Positions 11,228-24,300 are shown, counted from the stretch's first letter. The stretch is 64,000 bases of DNA from Amoebophrya sp. A120 (GCA_905178155.1 CAJINV010000004.1:8640882-8704881), one strand, 5' to 3'. Notes: generated by a model not told the origin, from the sequence alone. A program made the numbers and translations.

Positions 11228-12873
11228 GCTGCGGTGGGGGTAAGAATGGGAAAGTTCTTCTTGTGCCAATCAGATAAACTCCGCGGAGTGGCTCGCAGCT
11301 TTCTTGAGTCGACGCAGCTCGTGATGTTCTTCCAGGTACCTACCTCCAGGAGCGCGGCGCGGGCCGCAGCTTGTTGCAGCTTCTCTTGGTCCTGCTTCTA
11401 TTTCATCATCTTCAAAGACGCACAGAAGCTGCTCAAAAAGTAGATCTGGGACCACTGGCTGTCACATTCTTGCGCCTGCTCGACGAGGAGTTTCTCTACG
11501 ACATTCTTCTCATACTTGACCTTCGACGAGAACCACCGTCAGAGACCAACGCAGTGTTCTTGACGGCCTATTAAAGCTATGTCGTTTATTTCAACTACAC
11601 TTGCCTTTTGTTACATTTGTTCTCTGCGTTGTTCAAAGAAAAAAAAAACATCTGCATCCATCAATACAAACAAACCTACCAGCGCTGATGATGGAGGTCG
11701 TGCACAAAATGACAACCTCAGTCGGAAGACCTACGTGAAGATGGCAGGGAAGAAGCTGGTCGTCCGGTGTGGATTTCATCACTTTTCCAGAATCAGCAAC
11801 AGCAGTTGTTGCGGAGATTTTGAAACAACACTTTCGCATTATTATCTCCAGCAGCACGTCGCCATCGCCATGGCCGAAAGAACACCAGGATAAAAAAATC
11901 GCGTAGAAAAGGGTAGAGAACCTTTGCTGTTCCATCTCCTTCACTTGCTCTCTGTTTTGCTTTGATGTAAAAATCGTTGCTGAGTTGTAAGGTCGCAGAC
12001 GAAACCAAAAATGTCAGACAATCTAGTATCCGCGGCCTTCATGTTCTTGCATCGTCGTCTACTTCCCACAATATCCATTGTTCTAATAGTTTTAGTACAG
12101 ATACCACTTGCAAATGTATGGAGTCGCGCGGTACTTCGCAAGAAAAATCCGGAAAGCCATCTGAATGGCGACGAAATACTTTTAGTGCTCCTCGATCCTT
12201 ACTAGTGGGTGGTAGTTAGTCGTAGTACTCACGTTTCCCCTACGGAGGTGTCGGAAAAAAAAGCCGCGGATACGCTTACCACGACATCATTTCGATTCAA
12301 ATAATTTAGCTTTTGCGGCAGACGAAACTAGTGTATCTCCAAATTTTCAAGCCATAGCGAGAGCTTCGACCTCGCTGCTAATATTATACTTTAATATAGT
12401 CGGCGAGAAACAAGCTACGTGATGAAACGTCTTTCCCTTCGAATCTTTTGTCAGCATTTTCATCCGCGTGACAGTTCTGGAAGCTTTTTTTAAAAACCAA
12501 AAAATGAGCTTCAGCTCAGGGGAAAGATTCCGGTAAGAAAGTGCGTGCTGAAAAAAATTCGAATTGCAAAAGGTGGTTTCAATTTCATGTGAAACGACCT
12601 GTATTCTTGTCGACATCGGGGCCACAGGTGGACATCAAAATACTTTTACTTTTAGTTTACACAGAATTCAAACTTAATGTACAAAATTTCGCAAACGCTT
12701 TTGAGCACAGGTTTCATTTTTGCAAGCAGGAGGTACTATCAGTGCTTCTAGTTCTAGAATGAAGAAACGAATGGCATTTAGAAGTGCATTTTTGGAATTA
12801 AGTAATATAGTTTCTGTTGCCCGCTGTGTAGAAGCGTCAGGACGATGGATCATTATTTTACAGTACTGTAACA
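11228..12873. other. 5' region of the Rieske gene and intergenic sequence
   Basis: Minus-strand fragments at 11330-11560 (VKYEKNVVEKLLVEQAQECD and DQEKLQQAAARAALLE) look like coiled-coil coding exons of the Rieske gene, but I could not phase them. From 11580 to 12873 no gene is supported. Confidence 0.35.
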
Positions 12874-15800
12874 TCAAACCAGTTTCGCGCCCCGGTGCGC
12901 GACCCGTGCCGCCTGGCTGAGAAAGCTCGCTTCCAACTTCGGAACCGAAGGCACGCGCTGCAGACGCGGGGTATGCTGTTCGCGCAGCCGATTTTGCAAA
13001 AAATCCCAGTCGTCCTTGGCTCGCTCGCGGTTGGGCCAAGCAGACGGACTGGAGTGCCGTCTTTTCGGAAGCATCTGCTCCAGTTTGCTCGCCGGCTGCG
13101 GCTCGAATAAGCCGCCCGCACTGTGATTTTGCTGCGCTGGCAACTTCGCCGCATCTGCAGTACCCTCTACTTCTGCCGCAGCCGCACCCCCTGCAATTAT
13201 GATTCTCCCCGCACTGCTGCCCGGCGCCGGTAGGCTGTTGGCTCGGTTCCGCGCAGAAGCCACCAGCGGCCCTCCGGGGTGATAAGGCTGCGGCAGGCGC
13301 GCCGGCGTGGACGCGCGGCGCGGGGTCAGTGCGGAGTTATTTACGTCGGGCGGCAGTCGTGGTGGCAGCTGCGGACTGCCCTGCCCGGGCAGCTGCCCCC
13401 CATGTGCCCCCGCGCTGGGACCGCGGCTGCGCACGCGGCGGCTCGGGTTGTTCGGGTGGGCGTAGTGATCAAAAAGTGCAGCTGCTTGTGGCTGCGTGGT
13501 TGTTTGCTCCACAATTGGGATCGTGTGCTTGCCAGCTTCCAGCCCAGCTACTGGCGAAGCAGTCGGCAACATGCCGATGCCCCCGCTCGGGTAGGAGGAC
13601 GCAGGCGTTGCGGGTATTAACACTAGCTGCGAGGAGGCGGAACTGCCCGATGAAGTAGAAGTGTGTCCCATCGCCGCTCCCCCCGTCGCTGCAAGTTGTG
13701 CTGGTACCTGTGCACTAGAAGTGGTTGCTGCTGTTGTACCCGGAAAAACGGGGGGCTTGTTTGCCGATGTTGTCACAGTGGCTCTGAGAGGAAGAGAAGG
13801 CGTTTGCGGGCCACTTCTGCTGCTACCTCCCGCGGCGCCCGCCGCCAGATCCCCGGCATTTCTTGGTTGCTGCAAGTTTGGGTCCACATCCATCACAACC
13901 TGTGCCGCCTCGCCGCCCGTCTTCATGGCGTTTGCGTATCGTGTGGAAAAAAGCATGGTCCCTATCCCAGAGTTAAGAGGGGCGTTTTGGAAGACCTTGG
14001 GACTTACGCATGACCAGTTTGGCCTTGCAGTATGGCCCTGCGAAGCCAATCGTCGAGACGCATCCTCACAAGTCCGCTATATCATCCGGATTAACGCATG
14101 ACAGACACATATTCCCAAGCACGGCTTAGAAAAAGCCTCTCACGAAGAGCCGCATGAGAAACCACACATCCTATTTCTATGCATACAAATTTGCATGACA
14201 AGCCTGGGGAGGTAGGGACCACGTGTTTACACAGGATATTGCGTACCGCTGCATCATTCGATTCATCGTGGGGTTCAGGTGTATCAGCGACGCGGCCCCG
14301 AACAGAGGCAGCACCGGAGTGTGGCTGAAAGCTGGACCAGCACCGGAGACTTCTGGTAGCAGCGTCACCCCCTCGGTAGTGCCGCCCGGCAGCATTGCAC
14401 GCGGTTCTGCTTCAGGAGGCAACGTCACCCCCTCCATAGTACCGCTCGGCAGCATGGTGTGCGGTTCTGCTTCAGGAAGCAGCGGCAGCCCTTCAGTCCT
14501 GCCTCCTGGTAGCATCTCCTTTTTCTCACTTGCTGGTAGCAGCGTTAGCCCTTCAGTCCTGCCTGCTGGTAGCAGGTCCTGCTTTTCGGTTGCTGGTAGC
14601 AACGTCATCCCTTCAGTACTGCCTCCTGGCAGCATCAAACGCTCATCTTCGTGCGGCGCCAGCGTCGCCAGCCCTTCGACATCGCCCCCACCTGGTAGCA
14701 GTGATCGTGTTTCCGGCTCCTGTGACAGCAGTATAGAAGGACCTTCATTGCGTCCGCCGGCCAGCAGCTTTTTCTGCTGCGTTGGATCCGCCGCGGCCGC
14801 GTCTTTTCTCGCGCCCGGTTCCAGCAACTCCGAGACGAACACCGGCGTGTCGTGGCCTGCTGGCGCGACAGCACGAGCTAGTTTTATTCCGGCACTCGCT
14901 TCCACTAGAACGCGCTCCTCCTCCGGAGACAAGCTGTCTGGGAGAGCGAGATCGTCGCTGACGCGCCTTGTTGTACCACTTGGAGCTCCTGCTGCTGCTG
15001 CTGTTCCTCCTGCTGTCCCAGTAGAAGTACTGGAATACCAACTTTCATGTTCCACCGCGCCTCCCGTCTCCCTGCCTGGCCCGGTCACAGCAGCATCCCC
15101 GCCCGTCCCTGCGGCCAACGTCGTTGTCCCCGCTGCTGCGGCGTTGTGGTCCCAGGCCCCGTGTCGTCCAGCGGGAGCTTCAGCAGCCGTGGCAGCAGCT
15201 GCCCCCGCGGCAGCAGAAGTGGAGCCTGCTCGTTGCAACCAGGACCAGCCCGGAACAAACCACCGTCGCTTTTGGCCCACTTCCTCTGCCCGGGCTCCTG
15301 CCATGGCGCCGGCCTGCGCCCTCGCGGACTGCGCCGCGCTGCTGTCCTTTTGTTGTTCTCCTGGGAAATAAGTGCTACAGCCTTCGGATTGTTGTCCACC
15401 TGCCGCACTGGATGAAAACAAATCCGCCGACGTCGGTGAACCTTTGGCGTCGCAGTCCACGGCACCGGAAGTGGCAGCGGTTGTAGAACAACCATTTGAA
15501 GATATCCTATGTAAAAACGTACCCACACCAGAGTTGTCATGCAGATTTGCAAGCACAAGAGCATTTGTAATGCGCATCCCCATGAGAGACATTGCCCATC
15601 GTATTTTGGAACTTGTAATGCTGTAAACAGGATAAGGAGACGGATTTGTTATGCGGCGTCCCTTGCTAAGCTGCACTACACTATAGTCTGCAACTTGTCA
15701 TGCGTGACTCCCAAAAGGTCTAGGTTTGTGCTGCAAAATCCCCATCTTGACTATGGTGTGGGGACGTTTTTACAAATGATAGAAGATACTCCTTCCTTCC

Positions 15801-18800
15801 CGGCGACCTGCGGATTTTCTCCCCCGCTGCCGGCGTCGGCGCTGTTAGAAGTACATGCCGCGCTCGACGAACTTTTTGTTGTAGTACAACTTGTTGCTGG
15901 TTGTTCATTATTACCATCAGTGTGGGGGCCCTTCGCCGTCGCCGCCTCGGAAGATGAATTTTGATTTTGTTCCTGTTTGCACGGCTCCTCCTGGCGGATC
16001 GGTTCCTCCTGTTCCCCGAGCGTGGCTTGCTCCTGATGATCCACGGGCGGAACGAAGCCGGGATCTTCTCTTCTACGGAAAAATTCCCCCTCCTCGTACG
16101 TACTTACTATACGTACCAAAACCAAAAGTGTGATGCTGAAGAGTTGTGTACCGTACATGATAAATGGAACTGCGTTCTTGCTAGAGCGCAACGAGACATG
16201 CGAGCGGCCTAGCTTGCAAGCCATTCTAAATGCTATCTTGAGGATGTAAGGCCTGTTGTGGACTTGTTCCCACGCCCGGCAGCACTACAGTCTGCCTGTT
16301 GATGCTCTTGATCTCTTCGCAGCTTCTAGCATGACAACTTCTCGATTTGTGATCCCAAATCATGCTCCGTTTCTTGAAAAGGCCGGCGGGGGAGGGTGTG
16401 TAATTTTTCATTTTGATATCTTCGTCGTCTTCTTCGGGTTTCTTGCCAGGTCCTCCTCGGCCTTGCCTGAGAAGATCTTTGTGCGGCGGCGGAGCCCCTG
16501 CTCCTGGCGGCGCGTCCTCTTCAGGTCGAAGGAAAGTTCCGGTCGTCGTCGTCCCGCTCAGGGGGAGGCTGGAAACTCCGGAGCCAGGAGCTCCCGCTGC
16601 GCTCTTCAGTGGAATCATCGCGGACAACGGCCTGAAATTCATTTTGTTTTGCGAATACTCGTAAAATAATAAACCAAACTCAAGCGCACCCTCATCCCAT
16701 AACGTCTGAATTTGATGCAAGAACTTCCTGTGCAACGCAGAACAAATTTTCTGTACCACAGAGGCTTTGTGAGTGTCCCGCCGCGCTGCAGAATCTGTGC
16801 CAGCGTCAACCCCGACTGCGTTACAGGCTGTATAATTCGCGCGTCTGGAAGGAAGGGCGGAGGGGGAGCACCTGGGGCGGGCTCATTTTCATCCCCCGTT
16901 GTACTAGCGATCGGGACCGTTGAGCTCGCATTTGCGTCTTGTAGTGCCGTTTTTTGTCTTTCAGCTCCATCTGGGAACGAAGTTGCAGCTCTCGCATTAT
17001 TTTTTGTGTCCGCGCCATCTGCTCCTGCGCCTTCCTGCGAGGATTCGTGCGAAGAAGTACTGACTTCGATAGTAGCGGGGGCCGGCAACATCTTCGATGC
17101 CACATCTATCTTGTTGTCCGAAATTTTGTTCTCGCGACCACGAAAAGCAAAAAGAACGCCACCCCCTTGGCTGGTGTTGTTCGCGTCCGCGCCAGCGGGG
17201 TCGAAGCTGTTGTCTCCGTCCGTGAGCGCACTTGCTTCGGAGGAAGAGGCGAATTCGATCTTGCCGCTCCTGTGGACCATGTTGGTATCTGCAACCGTAG
17301 TAGAGGTTGTTGTACCTTGATGCTGTAGTACGTCATCAGAAGATGTTGAAGCAGCTCCTTCTCCCGTCAGTCGTGAGGTCGTTTGACAGGAAGCTGCGCC
17401 CCCAGACGCGGGTGGAGCTTGGTTCCCGTGCAGCCTGACGTGGTTGCCAGCCGTGGACGAGCACTTCTTGCTGCCGTCGTGTCCTTGCTCGTCGTCTTGT
17501 TGACCCGCGCCCTCCGCATCCGTGGTCTGTGTCGCTGCCGATGCCGACGCGCCTCGCCGCGCTGGGTGGACCGCCGCGGCGGCACCAAAAATCCCCAGGT
17601 CGCAGGGGTCGAAGGGCAGCTTGATTCCTCGCGACGGGTTTTTATGCATGTTGCAAACACCGCAATCTCGGTCTGCGGGTGCTTGCCATGCGTGGCCGCT
17701 GACAGAGAAAGATAAAACTGTGGCCATGCGACGTGTTGCGATCATCCTGGGGCAGTTGGTGTTTTGTCATGCATGTATGTGCGTTGTCATGCACTTCACG
17801 GAAGACGTAGTCGCCCAAAAATTTCTCATGGCTCCGCGTTAAAATTCTTTTTCATAATATGACAAGTTTCCAGACCCAGACCACCTGTTTCAAGTGCATA
17901 GTCCTTCGGGCTGTCAGGTGGCGCGGAGGACGCCCGCTGCTATCAAGTGCAAAAATGTCTGGGTCTGGAACGCTGGAACTTGTCATGCCAATAAAACTGA
18001 ATCGCACAAAACTCTGTGTTGTATGAAGACCAAAATATACCTAAAAATTCAATTCTTTGCATAAAAAAAAGCGATTTTCATCTCATGCGGAATGGGCCTG
18101 AAGATGAATCTCTTGCGGAAACATCTGCGAAGAAGATACTTCTGAGTGCATGACAAATGAAACGCGCCTACTTGTCCCAGACCCAGACCTATTTGCATTC
18201 GATAGCTGCGACGTGGCTCTCATTTCGCGGTCAACGAAGATCGTACGTCCGCAAGGTGCGGCCGACGACTCTACCGGAGCAGCGTCTGGTGCAGCGGCTG
18301 CAGGGACGACACAACCTGGAGAGGCAATCTCTCCTCCTTGTCCTTCTCCTCCTGCGCTAGAGCAGGCGCGGTCTTGCGGATCTTGTCGCCGCGCCGTGGC
18401 GCCTTCCTCGCTACTCGGTGGAGGTGATCCGGATGCAGCACCGTTGTCCAGCGCGTTGGAAGCGCAAAACGCTTGCTCCCGTCCGCTCGTTCCGTTTACC
18501 TCCACGTGGAGGTCCTTCTGTGCTGGGGGAGAAGAAGAAGAAGAAACCGGAACATCATCACAACCGGCTGCGTGAAGATGATCCTTCTGCTCACCAACAA
18601 TAACCGGACCACTCCCCGATCCAGCACTTATTTGCTGCTGCGTACCTAGTACCGGCACGCCTTCCCCGGCAGCACCGCCCGCGGCGCTGCAGACCGACCC
18701 GGTCGCCGATCCGGACCGGGGCAGCGTTGAGAACAAGGGCGGGGGGGCTAGGGGTAGTGCTGGTGGTAGCGCAGCGGCGCCGGCAGCTGCACCGGCAGCT

Positions 18801-20071
18801 ACCCCCGCGCCGCTGTAATCGTGCTTTTCTTTGCTCGAATTTCGGTGGTCGCCGCGCGGAAGGGGGGGAATACGACGCGGTTGTTGGTGGTGGTGGTGGT
18901 CCGCAGCCGGCGGCGTAGAAGGGCTACTAGTGCCTGCATTTGTAGTTCCGCTTGCCGCGGTCGTCGCAGCTGCGGGTGAAGAAGATGTCGTGTGGTCCGT
19001 AGTGCTGGGACCTGGTGCCACCAGCTCCGAGCCGCCACCTCCGCTGGTTGGAACGCCGAACCGCTTCTGCTCGACGGTCTCGACACGGTTATAATTTGTG
19101 GGCAGAATTACCTCAGCTTCAAGACCATCGTCGGTGGAAAGATGTTGACCACGTGCCAGCAACTCAGCCTCGCTTTTACTACCGTGTTCACCCCAGTCCG
19201 CCGCACGCATTCGCTCCACGCGACCGTGAGGCGAGGTAGCACCACCCGCCGGCTCCGCGGGAAGGGTGGATCCGGGCGGGGCCCCCTGCTCGGTCATCTT
19301 TTGGTCCAGTTGCAGCCCCCGGTGGAACAAGGGAGCTGCATCGCTGCTGTCCTCATCCTCTGCGCGTTCCTCGGCACGGCCGCGAGAGCCTCGTCTGGTA
19401 AGGCCGCTGCTCGCCTCAGCGTCGTCCCCCCGGCTGTGCAGGCCAAACCCACCATGCGACGAGCTGTTGGAAGACTCTTGCAGGGAACTGTGCAGCAGGA
19501 TAAATTCGCGATCGTGCATGCTCTGTTGGCCAGCAGAGGCGAGTTGCGGCGCGGAGACGGAGGATGGTAAAACCGGTCCTGCTCTCGTCCGGGGGTTATG
19601 CGCATCCGCGCTGCTGCCGCTGTTGAAGAACAGCCATCGGAACACGACCGTGTCGCGCACTACGTAACCCAGGAGAAAGGAAACAAGGGCGATCACACAG
19701 CCTGTACCGAGCAGACACTTCCAATTTTTTCGGTACTTGTCGTACCAGAAGTTTTTGTTCCCTTTACCTGCTCGCCCGCGCCCAGCCGAGCTACTACTAC
19801 CCCCGCTGGACGAGCTGTCGCCGCGGTGCCGCAACGGAGAGGCCTTGCACGAACTTTGGTCGACGCTGGAGGTCTCCGACTCGCTGCTGTCGACAAGAAG
19901 ATGCAGCTGGTCTGGGTTTTCTTTGGGCGAACCATTGTCAACATCGTCTTGCAGTAAACGATGCTGGTCGGGCGACGCGCTGGCTTGGCTGGCGTCCGGG
20001 GAGGGAGAGGGGCTGGCGGGACCAATGTTGACGGGGTCGTGGGCCTCCGGAAGCAAGGATGGAGAGGACAT
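12874..20071 (-). CDS. 1866-residue low-complexity single-pass membrane protein
   Basis: Seven exons: 18205-20071, 17901-17940, 16757-17643, 16419-16631, 15782-16068, 14239-15502 and 12874-13936. Five introns are introners and one (16632-16756) is GT-AG. Spliced length is 5601 nt, divisible by three. The start is the first ATG (MSSPSLLPEAHD); an in-frame GTG lies further upstream. One transmembrane segment (CLLGTGCVIALVSFLLGYVV) sits near residue 120, after a basic stretch, and no signal peptide is seen. The rest is disordered and rich in Ser, Ala, Gly, Pro and Thr. It includes about six tandem 20-residue repeats with the core LLPGGxTEGxTLLPE (14350-14760). The C-terminus is basic. I recognise no domain. 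The start codon lies only 34 bp from the stop of the small upstream gene. Confidence 0.75.
13937..14238 (-). mobile_element. introner, family B (diverged)
   Basis: Diverged family B ends. TSD TTGCG. Removal joins RMMQRYA to NAMKTGGEAAQ in the low-complexity membrane protein. Confidence 0.88.
14350..14760 (-). repeat. tandem 60-bp coding repeat (20-residue units)
   Basis: About six units, each encoding a variant of MLPGGTTEGVTLLPEAEPRA. The Gly-Gly, Glu-Gly and LLP positions are the best kept. It lies in exon 14239-15502. Confidence 0.85.
15503..15781 (-). mobile_element. introner, family B
   Basis: Family B ends. TSD GAAGA. Removal joins KEGVSS to SNGCSTTAATS in the low-complexity membrane protein. 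Confidence 0.9.
16069..16418 (-). mobile_element. introner, family C (diverged)
   Basis: Starts TCTTCTACGGAAAAATTCC, aligning base for base with other family C left ends. TSD TCTTC. Removal joins KKPEEDDE to DPGFVPPVDH. Starting instead at 16074 would give the wrong frame. Confidence 0.82.
17644..17900 (-). mobile_element. decayed introner, family A
   Basis: The right end keeps TTTCCAGACCCAGACC; the left end is weak and no TSD remains. The 257-bp size fits family A. Removal gives SPKD joined to KNPSRGIKLP in frame. Confidence 0.65.
17941..18204 (-). mobile_element. introner, family A
   Basis: Family A ends. TSD GCTGC. Removal joins MRATSQ to RASSAPPDSPKD. Only a 40-bp exon separates it from the decayed copy. 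Confidence 0.92.
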
Positions 20072-20105
20072 CTTCGCGGTCTGTTCCCGGCTGGCGTAGC
20101 AGCTT

Positions 20106-20377
20106 CTATCTTTCACGAGGCTGGGAAGCAGCCTCGAAAAGGAGGCGCAAGTTCTCCTTCCTCACCGTTGCACTCTGCAGCAGTGCTACTTGTTCGGGAG
20201 ACGTCGCCCGGCGTCGTGTCGGACGAAAGACTACAACGGCCCACGCATACTTATCTCTTCAACTCGCTCCACCAAGCGCAGAAGCTCTGTTTGAAACTGA
20301 ATGCGTATGCTCTCTTTCAAAAAATACACCTTCGCAAAGCTGTGCTCTTGATGCTTCAGTTTCGGTGCGGCCAACAT
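20106..20377 (-). CDS. 57-residue small protein, paralogue of 29160-29444
   Basis: Two exons, 20273-20377 and 20106-20174, split by a 98-bp GT-AG intron (TTG before GTGGAG; CTGCAG before AGT). The protein begins MLAAPKLKHQEHSFAKVYFL and ends RKENLRLLFEAASQPRER. The second copy near 29300 keeps the same exon phase, the same splice sites and most residues. That argues for selection on a protein rather than a chance open frame. I recognise no family. It is small and basic, and the gene lies just upstream of the low-complexity membrane gene. Confidence 0.6.
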
Positions 20378-21082
20378 GTTGACAACTGCGACTTTACAGC
20401 GAATGAACCAAGCAATGCTTGAACCAGGAACGAGTTTTTACTTGGCACTGAAAAACAAAGACGCTGAAAAACTGCGCAGCTAGAATGGTGCGTCGGACGG
20501 GAAAAACGGAGTGGAACACGCAAAAACCACACGAACCACAGCTGCGCCTACAGCTTCAACCGCAATTATGCGCGTCGCCTTTTATTTTCGGGGGACAGTG
20601 CAGAAACAAAATCAACAAGTCGGGGGCTTTAGTAAGTAAGTAGTAACATTTGGCAGCGCCTTTATTGGTATTTTTTTCACGTCTTTCGCCCTGCCGGTAG
20701 TGTCAGTCTCGACCGAAGACCGGCAGAAGCTGAGTAGGCTGGCCCTTTTTAATACCCACGCCCACACCTGCGCCTGCCGCTTCGACCGCAATGCGTATTG
20801 TCTTCTACTTCATGGGGGCAGTGCAAAAACAAAAACAAGTCGGGGGCTTTTTCGTAAATATGAATGCTTGGCAGTGCCTTTATTGGTATTTTTTTCACGT
20901 CCTAGTTCCTTTCTTGCTATTTTTTTCGATACCCGCAGCGGGTATACAAGCTCGTCAAGGTCAAAAATAAAGTCTCCGTCAAAAATAAAGTCTTGCATGA
21001 GTAAAGCTCCTTCTTGTCAGGGACGTTATCGAGGTTCGCGCCCTTCCCTTGTACTGGATCATATTGACCGCCTTTACCATCC
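20378..21082. other. upstream region with a tandem duplication
   Basis: No gene is supported. Two related units of about 140 bp lie at roughly 20545-20692 and 20768-20910. They share ACAAGTCGGGGGCTTT and CCTTTATTGGTATTTTTTTC. They may be the duplicated upstream region of the small gene. Confidence 0.55.
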
Positions 21083-21294
21083 TATCGCAAGAAAAAACTG
21101 TTTCACTGTCAACTTGTAATGCAGAAAATGTATCTGAGAAGTATTTCTTGGCTTGCTACACATGCAAGAAAGTGGATTTTTAGCTGTGTTTCCACTTAGG
21201 AAGCTTGCATGGCAAATTTTCTCTGTGCTGTAGAACAAACCTGTGATGCAAAACGTGCAAAATCCTTACAGTGAAACACTTTTTTCGTACGATA
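21083..21294 (-). mobile_element. introner-like element, family F, outside any visible coding sequence
   Basis: Family F ends (TATCGCAAGAAAAAACTG and its inverse). TSD CATCC is perfect. It lies 53 bp beyond the stop of the DUF285 gene, so it sits in a 3' UTR or in intergenic DNA. Confidence 0.85.
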
Positions 21295-21346
21295 CATCCT
21301 TTCGTAGCGGTCGTAATAACGACACGTTAGACTACTCGTGGGCAAG

Positions 21347-24300
21347 CTAATCGGATCGAAAACCTAGCCTAGTCCGCATTTCTTCCGTCAAGCTGTCGAA
21401 GAAAGCTCCGCTCCAGTTTTTGCGCCAGTTGAAGCTCGTCGCCTGACCGAGCATGTTTTCGTAGGTGCCGACTCTTTCTCTTTGTCTTTTAATCAAAGAC
21501 TCGAATCCCTGCATGTTCTGATCGAAAGACTTGGCTCCGAATAGCATTTCGCTCACGTCGACGTCCCCCTGCCCCCGGGCTCCATTGGGCCCCAGCTTTT
21601 CCCCCCAGGCTGCAATGGGTTGGTTGAACGCGATCGCGTGCAAAAACATCCCGCGCATGCTTGTGACGGCACTCACGTCCCAGGCGCCAATGGGTTGGTT
21701 GAACGCGATGGCCCCTTTGAACATGAACTGCATGTTTGTGACGGCACTCACTTTCCAGGCGTCAATGGGTTGGTTGAACGCGATGGCCCCGTCGAACATG
21801 CGTGCCATGTTTGTGACGGCACCCACTTTCTCTTCCCAGGCGCCAATGGGTTGGTTGAACGCCTCGGCATGGAAGAACATCTTCTCCATGTTTGTGACGG
21901 CACGCACGTCCCAGGCGCCAATGGGTTGNGGTTGGTTGAACGCCTCGGCATGGAAGAACATCTTCTCCATGTTTGTGACGGCACGCACGTCCCAGGCGCC
22001 AATGGGTTGGTTGAACGCCTCGGCAAAGGCAAACATGCCCCTCATGTTTGTGACGGCACTCACTTTCCAGGCGTCAATGGGTTGGTTGAACGCGATGGCC
22101 CCGCCGAACATGTGCGCCATGTTTGTGACGGCACTCACTTTCTCTTTCCAGGCGTCAATGGGTTGGTTGAACGCGCTGGCATCGTAGAACATCCCCTCCA
22201 TGTCTGTGACGATCCTCACGTCCCAGTCGCCAATGGGTTGGTTGAACGCGATGGCCTCTTCGAACATGCCCCTCATGTTTGTGACGGCACTCACTTTCCA
22301 GGCGCCAATGGGTTGGTTGAACACGCTGGCCCCGGAGAACATCCGGTCCATGGCTGTGACGGCCCTCACGTCCCACGTGCTCAGATTCTTGTGCGGAAAA
22401 ATCCTCCATCCCCATACCCAAAGCAGACGTTTACATTCTGTGATGTTATTTTCGTACTCCTTGTCCTTACTCCTTCGTCTTCGCAAGAAGGCAACCTGCC
22501 TTCGACAGAGGTTGTCAACGCATTCTTCTGATGTGGGTGATTTCTTATGCTGTTGGGGCCACGGAGCTGCATACATAAGCCTGACATGTTCAAAAAATAC
22601 GCGCAAGTGTCCCTAGTACTCAGGCCCACAATCTGCCTGAACTTCAAATGGAAGTGGTGCGAAATATTTCTATTTGTGTACAGAACGACGAATCCAGCAT
22701 CACAGATATCGCTCGGGTCTGGGAGTAGTACGGATAACAATAATTTTTCATTCTCATACAGGTCGCCGTTGAACATCGCGGCCTCTTGAAACATCCTAGA
22801 CATGCTCGTGACTCTACTCACGGTCCAGGTGCTCAGACCTTGCCCGGTGAATGCGTCTGCGTTCTCGAACATCTCGTCCATGTTCATAACAGCACTCACG
22901 TCCCACCCCCACGTGCTGAGGTCCTGGTTGAGGTCCGACTTACTAAACATGCCCTTCGTGTTATCCTGTTCAAAAATATTTTAACGACGCACCGACATCA
23001 TAGTACCTGGCAAGCAAATCTGAATGCCCCGAGCAAGTGTGTGCCCACGCAGCCTTTGAGAAGCATAATTCTCGTCTTACTTTTCTTCCTTGTCTTTGTC
23101 ATGCTCTAGTACTTGTTCTAAGTGAGCACTTTAACGGGGGGACTTATTTATAGCTCGATTTGTAATGCAGTTGTACTAGCTCGGATTCAATCGTGATTTC
23201 AGCTCTGTGGTATCATGCGTGAGGCTTTCTATCAAGATTTCTACTTAGTATGACAACCAGCGATGTGATGCAGAACAAATTCCGAAGTCTTGAGGTGACG
23301 TGGTCAATGCGTCATCAAACAATATGTTGTGAAGGATATATGTCTCGCGCCTTCGAAACATCCCAGAAAAGCGGAAAAGACATGCCGGCCGTACCTTCGA
23401 ACATCGACTCGAAGCTTATCACCTGCTCATGTGTTTTTGCAATCTGAAGCGTTACATCAACAGAACAGTCTGACTCTGAGTTATATCGTGCATCATAATC
23501 ATCATGAGGCCCACGACACAGAGCGTTCCGCTTTTTGCAATACATTAAATGTAGCCGGGTTCTAGTGCTGTTTCGCACTCCGAAAGGCGTCATGCGTATA
23601 AGTAATTCCTGTAAGAGTGAGCCAGATCGCCATCGTGCCCTTCTTGTATCACAAATCTTCGCTTTTATTGTAACGTCTGAGAGTGCAAAACCACTTGAGC
23701 GGGCCATAAAACTTTTCACGCCGGTCACTCGCCAGTTAGTGACTTTGAATTCCTCCATAAAGCACGTGCTCCATTTGTACACACCCGTGCTTTGTAAAAA
23801 CGTACACACCCGAATTCTTTTTGGGAAGCCTGCAAAACAAATCCAGTATAATACTAAGGATATTCGGACCCACGTATGAGACGAGACTCGACAAAAAAAA
23901 AAAACCTGTGCTATCATGGTCCTGTTGATTCGAGAACGGCAACTTTTGAAAAACGTCAACTAGCAAACGCTTTTCATGTTGGGGAGCGGCACCCAAGGTG
24001 TAGTTGTGGGCAGCAGGCAAGACTGGATGGAGACAGGCCTGCTCAGGCGGGTGCTCCGTTTTTACACGGGATAAGTTCTGCATCTCCTGGAGTGCGCTCA
24101 CAAAACTCCCGAAATTGGAACGTCTCGGGTGGCCCTGCTTGCAACGCGGCCGCGACGTTCCAGGTGTCTGGCATGGAAGCGTCAGTACCGAAACCAACGA
24201 AGTTGACTCAATTTGTAAGTACTCAGATGCAAAACATTTTTCACGCGAGACACAAAAATCACAAAAGACCTGTATAAAAGAAAAGGCAAATAAAGCCGAT

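Noticed and set aside
12011-12205. Plus-strand 64-codon frame with a hydrophobic stretch
   Set aside because: Short, on the wrong strand for this block, and no second copy or motif to support it.
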